Positions 27,302 through 37,654 of a stretch of DNA of 64,000 nucleotides are shown here, piece after piece. Positions within the stretch are counted from its first letter, which is position 1. Each line of letters opens with the position of its first letter. The stretch is from the NCBI GenBank assembly GCA_016125085.1, contig WGMM01000001.1, positions 1 through 64,000 of the forward strand. The letters run 5' to 3'. Made by a program: the position numbers and the translations under genes. The notes beneath the pieces are model-generated. The model searched no databases, had not been told where the DNA came from, and saw only the letters and a program-made list of their open reading frames with translations. This DNA comes from a bacterium (GTDB taxonomy: Bacteria > Planctomycetota > Planctomycetia > Isosphaerales > Isosphaeraceae).

Positions 27302-28471
27302 TCATGTGTCCTCGTGTTCGCTGATGTAATTCTGGATGACGCCTTCGATCGAGTCCTGGCAGTCGAAGTCGTCGTGCCAGCGCATTTCAGGCGTGGCCCG
27401 GGCCAGTTCTTCGGTCAGGCCGATCACGATGGGCCAGCGGCGGCTGCCGACCAGTTGTGACCTGATGTGCCGGAAGAGCTTGATGGCGGCTTGATCCATT
27501 GACCTGACCCGGCTGAAGTCGAACACGACCGGATGGAAATTGGTGAACAGGCCCTGAAGCAAATCGAGACGAAGCTCGTTTAAGCGGCCGGGCGGGTCGT
27601 CGCTGATCGATTCGCAGTCGATGATGACGATCACGAAGTCCATCTTTCCATGGCCGTCCGAGCGCTCAATGGTCATGGTCGTCTGGCTTGTGTGTTTCAG
27701 CAGCGCCTCGGGCCCGAGAATGCTTTCCCTTGAGATGAGGGCATTGTTCAGGAAGCTCAAGGCGGTGCGCACGGGGGGAGCGGAGCCGAGTTGAGCGGCG
27801 AGTTGGGCGTCGAGAGCGTCCCGGCAGCCGCAATCGCACCCCTGGATCGACCCGGTCAGAATGTCGATGGACGTTTCAAGGTGCCGCAGGGCCGCATCGG
27901 GATTCTCCAGGCGCATTTCGGCCTGGCCCATATTGCAATACACGCCGCCGAGGTAAACGACGTTGAGTTCGTCGCCTGGTTGCTGCTTCCGGATCTCTTC
28001 CCGGTGTGCGACGGCCTGGCGGTATTGGTGGAGCGCGTCTTCTTTCCTGCCGAGAGCGGAAAGACAGAGCCCCCGGGAATTGCAACACGCGGCGAGGTCG
28101 CCGTGGGTTTCCATGTCGCCCGGGGCGCGTGACCTCAGCTGGTTCAGGATTTCGGTGGCTTTATCGGAATGCGCGATCGAGGCTTCCGGCTGGTCGGTTT
28201 CCCGGCGGACCTGAGCGAGCGCCATGTAACCGTTGGCCAGGATTATCAGGTCGCCTCCGCTGGCGGAATCGGGGTCCGAGGGATACCAGGAATCGAGGAG
28301 CCGCTCGATCTGGTCGGATTCGGTTTTCGCGGCAGCGGCATCGCCACGGGAATTGTGTGCATAGAGGAGCCCGAATCGCTGCCTGAGCTGAGCCTGTCGA
28401 TCCTCCGAGGGGCTTGAAGAAGCAGGCCCGGCGAAGAGATTTCGAAGTTTCGAGATAATGCGAAATGGCAT
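27302..28471 (-). CDS. TPR-repeat protein with a C-terminal STAS-like domain
   Basis: 389 residues from the ATG at 28471, with TGAGGTC eight bases upstream; another ATG four codons earlier is less likely. Residues about 40-220 contain TPR-like helices (LANGYMALAQVRRETDQPEASIAHSD, CNSRGLCLSALGRKEDALHQYRQA, YCNMGQAEMRLENPDAALRHLE). A CDCGC cluster follows. The last 110 residues look like a STAS/anti-anti-sigma fold (LNELRLDLLQGLFTNFHPVVFDFSRVRSMDQAAIKLFRHI). The combination suggests a scaffold in a partner-switching or secretion pathway. No kinase or phosphatase partner is adjacent. Confidence 0.65.
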   Translation of the reverse strand: MPFRIISKLRNLFAGPASSSPSEDRQAQLRQRFGLLYAHNSRGDAAAAKTESDQIERLLDSWYPSDPDSASGGDLIILANGYMALAQVRRETDQPEASIAHSDKATEILNQLRSRAPGDMETHGDLAACCNSRGLCLSALGRKEDALHQYRQAVAHREEIRKQQPGDELNVVYLGGVYCNMGQAEMRLENPDAALRHLETSIDILTGSIQGCDCGCRDALDAQLAAQLGSAPPVRTALSFLNNALISRESILGPEALLKHTSQTTMTIERSDGHGKMDFVIVIIDCESISDDPPGRLNELRLDLLQGLFTNFHPVVFDFSRVRSMDQAAIKLFRHIRSQLVGSRRWPIVIGLTEELARATPEMRWHDDFDCQDSIEGVIQNYISEHEDT

Positions 28472-28801
28472 CGTTGACCTCAATATGACGCTGGAATTTC
28501 GGAGAATTCGAATCGCACGCGATAATCGATATCGACCGCTGGATGTCCGAACTCATGGCGATCGAACCATTCTCTATCATACCGAATGGAGCGATCGATT
28601 GCGCCGGGGCGGAGATTGGGTCAAAGAGACCGCCATCGATCGCTGTGGCTGGTCATAAGGATGCCGAGTGGCCGGGAACGTGTCGAAATCGTTTGGGCGA
28701 ATTCCATGCCTGTTCGGGACGAAAATTGCGTGTAAAAATCGCTCCCCGCTTTCGAACGAGAATGGCTTGTCGCTGCACTTCTCCCATAATCCCGCCAGCG
28801 T
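28472..28801. other. Gap without a supported gene
   Basis: 330 bases between the TPR-STAS gene start and the toxin stop. Composition is mixed, with several TTCGAA motifs. I see no convincing gene, hairpin or repeat; it presumably holds the promoter of the TPR-STAS gene. Confidence 0.5.
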
Positions 28802-29098
28802 TCAAGCTCTCGATTGCCAGTTCGAAGGATCGCGAGAGGTATGAAAAATCGCGATGACCAGGATCTGCTGCTTCGTGTCACGATAATAGACGCAATACGG
28901 GAAGCCGTGCACCAGGCCTTCCCGCACATCTTCGAACACGCGAGGATGCAAGCCGGGGGTGGTCGTGGCTGTTTCGATCACGCTTCGAACAGCCGCTGTG
29001 AATTTCGGTCCCAGGCCGATGCGTCTGGATTCGTACCAATCCGCCGCTTCGTCGAATTCGATACGAGCCTGACGGCGAAACCGCACGGGCCGGGTCAT
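28802..29098 (-). CDS. RelE/ParE superfamily toxin
   Basis: 98 residues starting at an ATG that overlaps the antitoxin stop (ATGA at 29095-29098), so the two are translationally coupled. Features are those of ParE/RelE: VRFRRQARIEFDEAADWYESR, LGPKFTAAVRSVIE, an Arg-rich strand, then FPYCVYYRDTKQQILVIAIFH and RDPSNW. Such toxins either cut mRNA on the ribosome or poison gyrase; which applies here is not clear. The partner antitoxin is directly upstream. Confidence 0.9.
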   Translation of the reverse strand: MTRPVRFRRQARIEFDEAADWYESRRIGLGPKFTAAVRSVIETATTTPGLHPRVFEDVREGLVHGFPYCVYYRDTKQQILVIAIFHTSRDPSNWQSRA

Positions 29099-29328
29099 TC
29101 GTGTCGAAATCGTTCGAGAGCTTGCGACTCGACTTCTTCCCACGAAACGGTGTCTTCAGGGTCGGCTTCGTGTTCGGCGAGTCGTCGTTCGATTTCCTGC
29201 CGTTGCGTGGTGGTCAGGTGCGTCACGCCCGGTTCGGCCGCGATGCTGTCCCAGATTTCGTGCACCAGGTCGATACGCTCGTCGATGCTGAGATGATCGA
29301 TGCCGAGCAATCGCATTTTCGATGACAT
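29095..29328 (-). CDS. Antitoxin, addiction-module component family
   Basis: 77 residues from the ATG at 29328, preceded by a perfect AGGAGG. The sequence begins MSSKMRLLGIDHLSIDERIDL and is rich in Glu and Arg (QRQEIERRLAEHEADPEDTVSWEEV), matching the short addiction-module component (TIGR02574) family that pairs with RelE/ParE toxins. It would bind and neutralise the toxin and autoregulate the operon. It sits about 155 bases from the AT-rich PHP-ATPase gene, which is transcribed toward it. Confidence 0.9.
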   Translation of the reverse strand: MSSKMRLLGIDHLSIDERIDLVHEIWDSIAAEPGVTHLTTTQRQEIERRLAEHEADPEDTVSWEEVESQALERFRHE

Positions 29329-29482
29329 CGATGCCTCCTGTAATCGGCCTGTAGTTTCTATCTGAAAGATATCACGACCGACGTGCCGCGGCAAGTTCGA
29401 AGTAGGTGAAAACCCGATCGATAGATTCCAAGAAATTTGTATCAGGCGGAGAGAAGTCTTGATGATAGGGACGTAGTGCTGT

Positions 29483-32400
29483 CTAGCGTTCCAACTGAAC
29501 CCGCAAACGACGAGCTCTTTCTTGAAATGCTCGTGATCCTCCTTCAAGAATGTCGCATACGGCTTTACGAATATGCGAGTTCTCCAACCCACCTGTTATG
29601 TAGCTGATCGGCGGTAATTCTCCTGGTTGATGTGGGCCAACACTAGCCACGATAACCTGATCTGCATCGGTGTTGACAACAAGGTTTGCATTGTGTGTGA
29701 CTAAAATTACTTGACGCTTTTGCTTTGCGGAAAGGAATAACTGAACAAGTTCATCAAAGATAGACTTTGGGTCAAGATTCTCTTCTGGCTGGTCAATAAT
29801 TAAAGGACGGTCATCGCTTTCATCAAGTGCCAAGTAAATTAGAAGTAGAACAATGCCTCTTGTCCCAGGTGAGAGTTTGCGGATATCAATCCCATCGTAG
29901 TCAATGCTGTAATGAATGGTGATGTGATTCGTTCCAAAAAGCCACTTCGAAAGATCCTTGGCCCATTCTCGGTAATTTGCTTGATCTTCCTTAGGAACTG
30001 GTGAATGCTCAAGAAAATCATCGCGATAGTTCTTTATAAATTCATCCATCGCATTACTGATAGTTTCTGGATCACCGCATTCCCATGCGCTCTTGAGTGC
30101 TACTTCCGCGATCTGCCGTAGTTTTCCACGTCCTTTGAACGGTCCTTGAATTCGAAGATCAAGAAACTTTTCGCCCTCAGCGGCCCAGCGGGCGATATTT
30201 GCCTCCCGACTTACTGAGAACGATAGCTTTCTCAGTGTTGATGTGGATCCTTCCAATCGAGTCAAGAGGGGCATGTATAGCGTGCGAAGTACATCCTCTT
30301 CAGCCACTATAGCTTCAAAAACCTTTTTATAAGATACGTGACGTTGCTCAGAAAGCGATGTGATTCGTTCATTAGCTTCCTCGCAATCCTGGAGTTTCTC
30401 TTTGAGTCGGTTGAGCGTATTGGTCTCCTCATTAATTCTCTTGGAAAGCAATGCATATTTGTTTGCTGTGGCCTGGTCGATACTGACTACCTCTTCGATG
30501 CGTTTGATCTCTGCTTCCAAAAGCGAAAGTGGTAGTGACTTAAGGTCTGCATCATCAGCGACAAAGGCTGAATTACTGTTTGTATTCGGAGGTGGAGGAG
30601 AACCTTTCCAATTTGCTTTGCGAAGTTGATTACTTGAAAGATACGCTTCGATCAGACTGTCTACGTCCCCGGTGTAGTCAAGAAGAAATAAATTCCATTC
30701 CTCAGGCCGAAATCCACTTGCTTTGTGTTGTTCACGAATCATTCGCAAATCTTCAGGTGCTTGGTGCGTTCTGAAATTTCTGACTTCGTCTTTTAACTTG
30801 AGAACTGACAGTTCTTGATTCGCGAAGAACCGAATGTAACTTCGAACTATTTCTGCAGCATCGTTCAATTCCGTCAACCGCTGAACCCTATTCTCGCTTC
30901 CCTTAACTACCAGTAGTTGCCTATCAGATATATATCGCTCGATTATAGCGTTTTTTTCGGCCACTTGTTTCCTTAGCGTAGGTACAAGCCGAACCTTGTC
31001 TTGGTCACTACTGATTCTCTCAGCTATTTCAGCCAGAACCTTTTCTTCTCGAATACGTGCATCCCGAAATATTCCCGCGTTGAATAAGAGTAACTCTTCG
31101 AAGTTAACTGCACCATCACGATCGGACAATGGATGTGATTCAAATATTACACGCTCAATTTCTCTGAGAAGGCCATCGGTCATGCCATGTGAAGAGCATA
31201 GTTCATCAACGAATTGTTGCGACAGGTATCTCGCTCTGGGGTACTCGGCAGAATCGAAAGCATCAGATCGGTCAAGTCGCCGTTCTGTTACATCTCCCGT
31301 GAACCATTTCAAACGAACTGATGCACTCTGCAAAAGGTCCTGAGCTCTGGTTAGAAATGAAGCCGAACTTTGTAGATTAGATGTTGAATCACAGCCGAGA
31401 GCAATTATATCAGCAAGAGCTGTTTTCCCTGATCCCCTTGCACCAATGATAGCAACAAGTCCGGGATTAAGCTCGATCGACTTAGTAACTGCCCATTTCG
31501 CATTATTGACTTCGATTCGTTCGATTATCTGAGAAAGAGGTGCATTGTTCGGCGGCTCGCATCCAACATAGGCGCGGCCTCTTGGATCAATACATGCTTG
31601 GCGGAGGGAGTCAAATGAGATGCCCCCCTTAACCCAAGAATATCGATCGCCTTGTGGTGTTCCCACTGTGCTCAATGCATGAGCATCAGACCCATGCAAA
31701 CAAGGTTTCAGTCCTCCAAATCTATGACGTATTTCTGTCTCGGTCACTTTTCCCCGTCCCTGCCAAAACTCTCGTTGGGCTTCATTACTCGAAAAAATAA
31801 TATGGGCAAACTTCTCAATTTCGTAACGCAGTGTCATGTCAGCACCTTCTCTGACACCTGAAGATCCGTCGGATTCGCTACCCGAAACAGCAATTAGCAC
31901 ATTCTGCTCAATCCACTGACTGCTTTTATAAAGTTGTCTGAGTTGATCTAGAGATACCTTAAACTGCTCGGACCCCAAGGCGAGCGCTGACTTGTCGTTC
32001 AAATTTGAATCGATTTTTCGTCCAAGCCGAATCAAATCCTCTTTTGTGCACGAAAATGATTCACCCAAGGCATCAAATGTAAGTCGAGCTAGACTACTTT
32101 TGATAATTGCGATATGATTATCATCTTCTGGACTGACTATAAGGTGAATATTTACCCATCTGCCTTTTGATGTAGCTATTCCAAGTCGCATCTCAATGTT
32201 TGGAAATATTAGATCGCAATTGCTAAGTCGACCTGCTTTCTTGAACTCGCATACGTTTTCGTATGTTTCCGTGCTGTAGTAGTCTGTAATCCCAATCGCC
32301 CGAATTGGTGGTGATGAACTCTCTAACAACTTCAAGTAATCATCCCAGATGGTGTCCCCTTTGAACTGATCGTTCAGCACTGTGCCAGGACCATGAATAT

Positions 32401-32491
32401 GAGGGTCCCAGCGATGCCAACGTGAACCAGAATTTGCACTCTCGAACGATGTGCCGTTGTCCATTTTGTTCCACAACCCTTGGATCATCAA
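29483..32491 (-). CDS. PHP domain fused to an SMC-like ATPase (TrlF-type), probably defence-related
   Basis: About 1000 residues. The N-terminal 300 form a PHP phosphoesterase: DPHIHGPGT (His31, His33), Glu100, HLIVSPEDD and HGSDAH (His266, Asp269, His271). An ABC/SMC-type ATPase is split around a long helical, coiled-coil middle: Walker A GARGSGKT at 350-357, signature-like KLSPGTRG, Walker B LIIDQPEENLD near 898, and H-loop VTHN with His933. The gene is markedly AT-rich with different codon use from its neighbours, which points to recent transfer. The architecture suggests ATP-driven DNA or end sensing coupled to a phosphoesterase or nuclease. A second ATG at residue 10 is an alternative start. 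Confidence 0.85.
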   Translation of the reverse strand: MMIQGLWNKMDNGTSFESANSGSRWHRWDPHIHGPGTVLNDQFKGDTIWDDYLKLLESSSPPIRAIGITDYYSTETYENVCEFKKAGRLSNCDLIFPNIEMRLGIATSKGRWVNIHLIVSPEDDNHIAIIKSSLARLTFDALGESFSCTKEDLIRLGRKIDSNLNDKSALALGSEQFKVSLDQLRQLYKSSQWIEQNVLIAVSGSESDGSSGVREGADMTLRYEIEKFAHIIFSSNEAQREFWQGRGKVTETEIRHRFGGLKPCLHGSDAHALSTVGTPQGDRYSWVKGGISFDSLRQACIDPRGRAYVGCEPPNNAPLSQIIERIEVNNAKWAVTKSIELNPGLVAIIGARGSGKTALADIIALGCDSTSNLQSSASFLTRAQDLLQSASVRLKWFTGDVTERRLDRSDAFDSAEYPRARYLSQQFVDELCSSHGMTDGLLREIERVIFESHPLSDRDGAVNFEELLLFNAGIFRDARIREEKVLAEIAERISSDQDKVRLVPTLRKQVAEKNAIIERYISDRQLLVVKGSENRVQRLTELNDAAEIVRSYIRFFANQELSVLKLKDEVRNFRTHQAPEDLRMIREQHKASGFRPEEWNLFLLDYTGDVDSLIEAYLSSNQLRKANWKGSPPPPNTNSNSAFVADDADLKSLPLSLLEAEIKRIEEVVSIDQATANKYALLSKRINEETNTLNRLKEKLQDCEEANERITSLSEQRHVSYKKVFEAIVAEEDVLRTLYMPLLTRLEGSTSTLRKLSFSVSREANIARWAAEGEKFLDLRIQGPFKGRGKLRQIAEVALKSAWECGDPETISNAMDEFIKNYRDDFLEHSPVPKEDQANYREWAKDLSKWLFGTNHITIHYSIDYDGIDIRKLSPGTRGIVLLLIYLALDESDDRPLIIDQPEENLDPKSIFDELVQLFLSAKQKRQVILVTHNANLVVNTDADQVIVASVGPHQPGELPPISYITGGLENSHIRKAVCDILEGGSRAFQERARRLRVQLER

Positions 32492-32732
32492 GTGGATCAG
32501 AAATCTGAGAGTGGTTTATCGATTTGTCTACATGAAATCAGACATGCTGCCGATCCTGTAGAGTTCAAATGTGCGCTTACTCAGTATGATCTGTTTGATC
32601 ACGCCTGACTACGTACCTATCATTCCGTTCAAACGATATCAGGAACGAGTACTCGCGCCTAGTTCTCAGCCTAAAAGTTAAGGGTTCCACATGGAAGTGG
32701 TGGATGTGTAGATACCTTTCCCCTGCCCCGGC

Positions 32733-33749
32733 TCAATCCTCGGCCAGTTCGGCCTGAAGGGCTTCGGCCTGTCTGGTGAGGTCGCGGATGGCTGAGAGGT
32801 TCCACAGGTAAATGACGAGCGAGATGAGCGTGAAGGCGTAGGTGAGCACGCGATAGCCCATCATGGCCACGCCGCCTGAGGGGTGGCCGACGAACGAGAA
32901 AAGCTCGTCGCTGAGCTTTTCCGAAAGCCCCAGGGCCCCGAACGGCAGCGGCACGGCCGTGGAGAAAAGCACCAGGGGGAAGATCATCAGGTGCTTGTCC
33001 AGCCCCACCGAAAAGTTCGGGAACAACGCCACGCCCACCTGATAGCACGCCACGCAGGCCAGGCCATGGCACAGCGACGAAATGGCCACGGTGGCGACGA
33101 CGCCCTTCCAGTGCGAGCGATACGACTTCGAAAGCGCGCCCAGCTCGCGCGCCAGGTGGCCGAGTTTGCCGTGTGATTTCGAAAGCCCGGGCAGCAGGCG
33201 GTTGGGCAGGTCGAGCATGATCGCCGCCAGGGCCACGGTGCCGGCAGCCGCCATGGCCACGGCGAAGAGGCCGAGATTGCGGACCGATTGCGGCAGGCCC
33301 GACCAGCCGGCCAGAGCCGCGATGGAGGCCAGATAGAACAGGCCGACGAGGCCCACGGCACGGTCAATCAGCAGGGTGGTGATCGCCTGGGTCCGGGGCA
33401 GGTCCATGCGGGCCAGGTAGGCGGCTTTGACGAGATCACCCCCGACGGCGCCGGGGATGACCAGGTTGAAGAACGCGCCGACGAAGCTCAGTCGCAGCGA
33501 ATCGATCAGCCGGAACGGCACGCCCAGCATCCGCACCAGGGCATACCAGCGGAAATAGGTGATCAGGGCCGCGGCGGCCATGAAGCAGAACGCCGCGACG
33601 AAATTCCCCCAGCGGATCGGCCGTGAAAGCACTTCGGCCAGAACGGCGCGATTGGACCAGAGTGTCCAGCCGAGAAATGCAAGGCCGACGCCCAGCAGCA
33701 GGAAATTCAGCAGCCCGCCCTTGCGTTTGCCGGTCGAGGGGGAAGTCAT
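32733..33749 (-). CDS. Flippase-like / LPG-synthase TM-region membrane protein
   Basis: 338 residues with about eight membrane helices. The pattern matches the lysylphosphatidylglycerol-synthase transmembrane family (UPF0104): YFRWYALVRMLG, LRLSFVGAFFNLVIPGAVGGDLVKAAYLAR, then LLIDRAVGLVGLFYLASI and FPLVLFSTAVPLPFGALGLSE. Members without the synthase domain are thought to flip lipids or lipid-linked sugars. It is the last gene of a likely operon with rfbA, the carbamoyltransferase, SxtJ and DUF5989, so it may serve the same glycolipid or polysaccharide. The gap 32492-32732 upstream of the PHP-ATPase holds nothing I recognise. Confidence 0.85.
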   Translation of the reverse strand: MTSPSTGKRKGGLLNFLLLGVGLAFLGWTLWSNRAVLAEVLSRPIRWGNFVAAFCFMAAAALITYFRWYALVRMLGVPFRLIDSLRLSFVGAFFNLVIPGAVGGDLVKAAYLARMDLPRTQAITTLLIDRAVGLVGLFYLASIAALAGWSGLPQSVRNLGLFAVAMAAAGTVALAAIMLDLPNRLLPGLSKSHGKLGHLARELGALSKSYRSHWKGVVATVAISSLCHGLACVACYQVGVALFPNFSVGLDKHLMIFPLVLFSTAVPLPFGALGLSEKLSDELFSFVGHPSGGVAMMGYRVLTYAFTLISLVIYLWNLSAIRDLTRQAEALQAELAED

Positions 33750-33780
33750 CGGGGTCGCCTTCGATTCGCTCGGAGTGGGA

Positions 33781-33984
33781 TCAGAACAGAGTGTAGATGA
33801 ACGGAGCCGCGGCCGAGCCGGAGAGCAGGATCAGCGCGCCCATGAGGAGCAGCACGACCAGGATCGGCGCCAGCCACCACTTCTTGTTTTCCTTGAGGAA
33901 CTGCACGAATTCGGCCACCAGGCCTTGCTCCTGGCCCTGCGCGGCTTCCTGGAAGCTGGTTTTCGAAGTCTTGTCGTCCGCCAT
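33781..33984 (-). CDS. DUF5989 family small membrane protein
   Basis: 67 residues. A polar N-terminus leads into the DUF5989 signature LVAEFVQFLKENKKWWLAP and one membrane helix (ILVVLLLMGALILLSG). The family is almost always found beside SxtJ and NodU-type carbamoyltransferases, exactly as here. The function is unknown; it may help assemble a carbamoylation complex at the membrane. Confidence 0.88.
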   Translation of the reverse strand: MADDKTSKTSFQEAAQGQEQGLVAEFVQFLKENKKWWLAPILVVLLLMGALILLSGSAAAPFIYTLF

Positions 33985-34010
33985 GTTCGGCCTCGCTTTC
34001 GTGGTGGATT

Positions 34011-34430
34011 TCAATATTGTTTGAGATAGCGCCGTGGGTCGGCCGGCTGCGATTTGGGCTGCCAGTAGGTTGCCGCGCCGGCGGGCTTGCGTTTGAGGCC
34101 CAGGGCGTCGCGGCCGATCAGGCGGAAGACGAGTGCCACGGGCGTGAAGACCAGCAGGAACACAGCGCCCAGGATGATCTTCGAAACGACGAACCCGATG
34201 GGGAACGCCAGGATCATCCAGCCGACGAAGACCCATTTCAGGGCCATCGGCTGCACCAGGGCCGCGATACCGGCCGCGGCGGCGATGGCGCCGAAGATCG
34301 CCGGGCCGGTGACGTTGCCTTTGGCGAATGCGCCGTAAAGGGCCAGACCGCCGAAGAACAGGACGCACAGGCCGCCGAACTGGCGGAGGATGCGGGCTTC
34401 GGGGTTACGGGGAATGTCGGACCATTGCAT
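34011..34430 (-). CDS. SxtJ family membrane protein
   Basis: 139 residues with three or four hydrophobic segments (LCVLFFGGLALYGAF, AIAAAAGIAALV, WMILAFPIGFVVSKIILGAVFLLVFTPVALVF) and a basic C-terminal tail (KRKPAGA, DPRRYLKQY). This is the SxtJ family, named from a saxitoxin cluster where it also neighbours a carbamoyltransferase. The biochemical role is unproven. It lies 55 bases downstream of the carbamoyltransferase stop. Confidence 0.88.
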   Translation of the reverse strand: MQWSDIPRNPEARILRQFGGLCVLFFGGLALYGAFAKGNVTGPAIFGAIAAAAGIAALVQPMALKWVFVGWMILAFPIGFVVSKIILGAVFLLVFTPVALVFRLIGRDALGLKRKPAGAATYWQPKSQPADPRRYLKQY

Positions 34431-34485
34431 TTCGGGCGTGGCTCCTGCGTGATCGAATGCGGTTCGAGTGCGATCGTGAGCGGAA

Positions 34486-36357
34486 TCAGTCGAGTTCGAA
34501 CTGGCTCAGGTATTTCTCACGCGCGGCGGCGGCTTCGGCAAGCAGTTCGGGGCCGAGGGCGTCCTTGCGCACGATGCAGTTCTGCAGCACCAGGGCGTCC
34601 ATCTCGGTGGCGATGAAGCAGCGCAGGGCCTCTTCGGGGCGGCACACGATCGGCTCGCCGCGGACGTTGAAGCTGGTGTTCACGAGCACTGGGCAGCCTG
34701 TACGACCATAGAACGAGTCGAGCAGGCCGTGGACGAACGGATTGCGGTCCCGGTCGATGGTCTGCAGCCGGGCCGAATAATCGACGTGAGTGACGGCCGG
34801 GATGGAAGAGCGGACGACGTTCACACGGCGGCGCAGGTCGGGGTCGTCGCTCATGGCTCTGGCGTCGGTGGCGTCGAGGGCGGCCCGGTGCTTTTCCAGC
34901 ACGGGGGCGACGATCAGCATGTAGGGGCTTTCCTGATCGGCCCGGATTTCGAACCACTCGTGGGCGTGTTCCTGCATGACGATCGGGGCGAACGGGCGGA
35001 AGCTCTCGCGGAATTTGATTTTCAAATTCATCGCCGCCTGCATTTTGGCCGATCGCGGGTCGCCGATAATCGAGCGTGCCCCCAGGGCCCGGGGGCCGAA
35101 TTCCATGCGGCCCTGGAACAGGCCGACGATCTGTTCCCGTTCGAGGATTTCGCAGATCCGGCCGTAAAGGGCGGCGGTGTCGTCGATGCGTTCGTAGGGG
35201 ATTTTCTTTTCGTCGAGCATGGCGGCGATGTCGGCCGTTTCGAATTTCGGGCCGAGGAAGGAGCCGCGCTGGGAATCGTGCCCGGGCGTGACATGGCGGG
35301 GGTTATCGAGCAACTGGTGCCAGACGAACAGGGCCGCGCCCAGGGCACCGCCGGCGTCGCCCGCGGCGGGCTGGATCCAGACCGATTCGAAAGGCCCATC
35401 GCGGAGGATTTTGCCGTTGGCCACGCAGTTGAGGGCCACGCCGCCGGCAAGCACGAGGTTCTTCATGCCGGTGCGCTCGTGGGCGTGGCGGGCCTGGAGC
35501 ATCATGATCCGTTCGGTGACGGCCTGAACGGAGGCGGCCATATCGCAGTGGAACTGCTCGATCTGCGATTCCGGCCGGCGCGGCTCGCGGCCGAACAGGG
35601 CGTGGAATTTCGGCCCGGTCATGGTCAGGCCGGCGGCATAATTGAAATACGACTGATCCATCCAGAAGCTGCCGTCGTCCTTGAGGTCGACGACCTTTTC
35701 GAAGACGGCGTCGGCGTATTTGGGCTGGCCGTAGGGCGCCAGGCCCATGAGCTTGTATTCGCCGGAATTGACCTTGAAGCCGCAGTAGTAAGTGAATGCG
35801 GAATACAACAGCCCCAGCGAGTGGGGAAATTGCATTTGTTCGGTCAGGGCGATGCGGTTGCCTTTGCCGGTGCCCAGCGTGGTGGTGGACCATTCGCCGA
35901 CACCGTCGAGGGTCAGGATGGCGGCTTCTTCGTAGGGGCTGGGGAAGAAGGCGCTGGCGGCGTGGCTTTCGTGGTGATCCAGAAATACCAGCGGGGTTTT
36001 GGCGTCAGGCCGGCCCAGGCCGGAGCGGATGGCCTTTCGCGTGTGCAATTTCTCTTTGAGCCACAGCGGAATGGCCATGCCGAAGCTGGCGTACCCGGCG
36101 GGGGCGTAGGCCAGATAGCTTTCCAGCAGCCGTTCGAATTTGACGAGCGGCTTGTCGTAGAAGGCGACGTAATCGACCTGGTCGATCGAAATGCCGGCTT
36201 CGTTCAGGCAGTATTCGGCGGCCAGGGCCGGGAAGCCGGGGTCGTGCTTCTTGCGGGTGAAGCGTTCTTCCTGGGCGGCGGCCACGATGCGGCCGTCCAC
36301 GACCAGGGCCGCGGCGCTGTCATGATAGAAGGCGGAAAGGCCAAGAATTGCCGTCAT
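34486..36357 (-). CDS. Carbamoyltransferase, NodU/CmcH family
   Basis: 623 residues, full length. The N-terminal Kae1/HypF-like domain begins ILGLSAFYHDSAAALVVDGRIVAAAQEERFTRKKHD, with the His motif DHHESHAASAFFPSPYEEA and the metal/ATP loop TLDGVGEWS. VLAGGVALNCVANGKI and the YrdC-like C-terminal domain (RMEFGPRALGARSIIGDPR, NTSFNVRGEPIV) follow. It transfers a carbamoyl group from carbamoyl phosphate, through carbamoyl-adenylate, to a hydroxyl, here most likely of a sugar. It follows rfbA and precedes sxtJ on the same strand. Confidence 0.95.
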   Translation of the reverse strand: MTAILGLSAFYHDSAAALVVDGRIVAAAQEERFTRKKHDPGFPALAAEYCLNEAGISIDQVDYVAFYDKPLVKFERLLESYLAYAPAGYASFGMAIPLWLKEKLHTRKAIRSGLGRPDAKTPLVFLDHHESHAASAFFPSPYEEAAILTLDGVGEWSTTTLGTGKGNRIALTEQMQFPHSLGLLYSAFTYYCGFKVNSGEYKLMGLAPYGQPKYADAVFEKVVDLKDDGSFWMDQSYFNYAAGLTMTGPKFHALFGREPRRPESQIEQFHCDMAASVQAVTERIMMLQARHAHERTGMKNLVLAGGVALNCVANGKILRDGPFESVWIQPAAGDAGGALGAALFVWHQLLDNPRHVTPGHDSQRGSFLGPKFETADIAAMLDEKKIPYERIDDTAALYGRICEILEREQIVGLFQGRMEFGPRALGARSIIGDPRSAKMQAAMNLKIKFRESFRPFAPIVMQEHAHEWFEIRADQESPYMLIVAPVLEKHRAALDATDARAMSDDPDLRRRVNVVRSSIPAVTHVDYSARLQTIDRDRNPFVHGLLDSFYGRTGCPVLVNTSFNVRGEPIVCRPEEALRCFIATEMDALVLQNCIVRKDALGPELLAEAAAAREKYLSQFELD

Positions 36358-36448
36358 ATGTCGATCCGTCCCTGTCGTCGATTCGTTCCGTCGCCTGCCG
36401 ATCCGTGTGCGGAAAACGTGCCAGTTGCCGCGAAAGCCACCGGCAGCG

Positions 36449-37348
<900 letters not shown>

Positions 37349-37654
37349 GGCTGGCCGACCGTTCCCTTTCGAATATCCGACCTCGTGGACCCGGGCGACG
37401 CCGTTCGCCCCATGGGTTCCTGATTCCGTGCCGCCCGCGAGGACGCGCCCGAACCGTAAGAGCCGATACTATAACCCAATGCCTTCTCTTCGACCAGTCG
37501 GCCTTTCGTGGCGATGTCCCGCCGCTGCATCTTTCCGAATGCCGGTACGATCTTCAGGCCTGTATGTCTCGACGGAGTGGCCGCTGAAGGCCTGCGACCG
37601 CGGGTGGCTCGATCTCGTATCGGTCGTCCCGGTGGCGGGTGCCCCCGATGTCGA

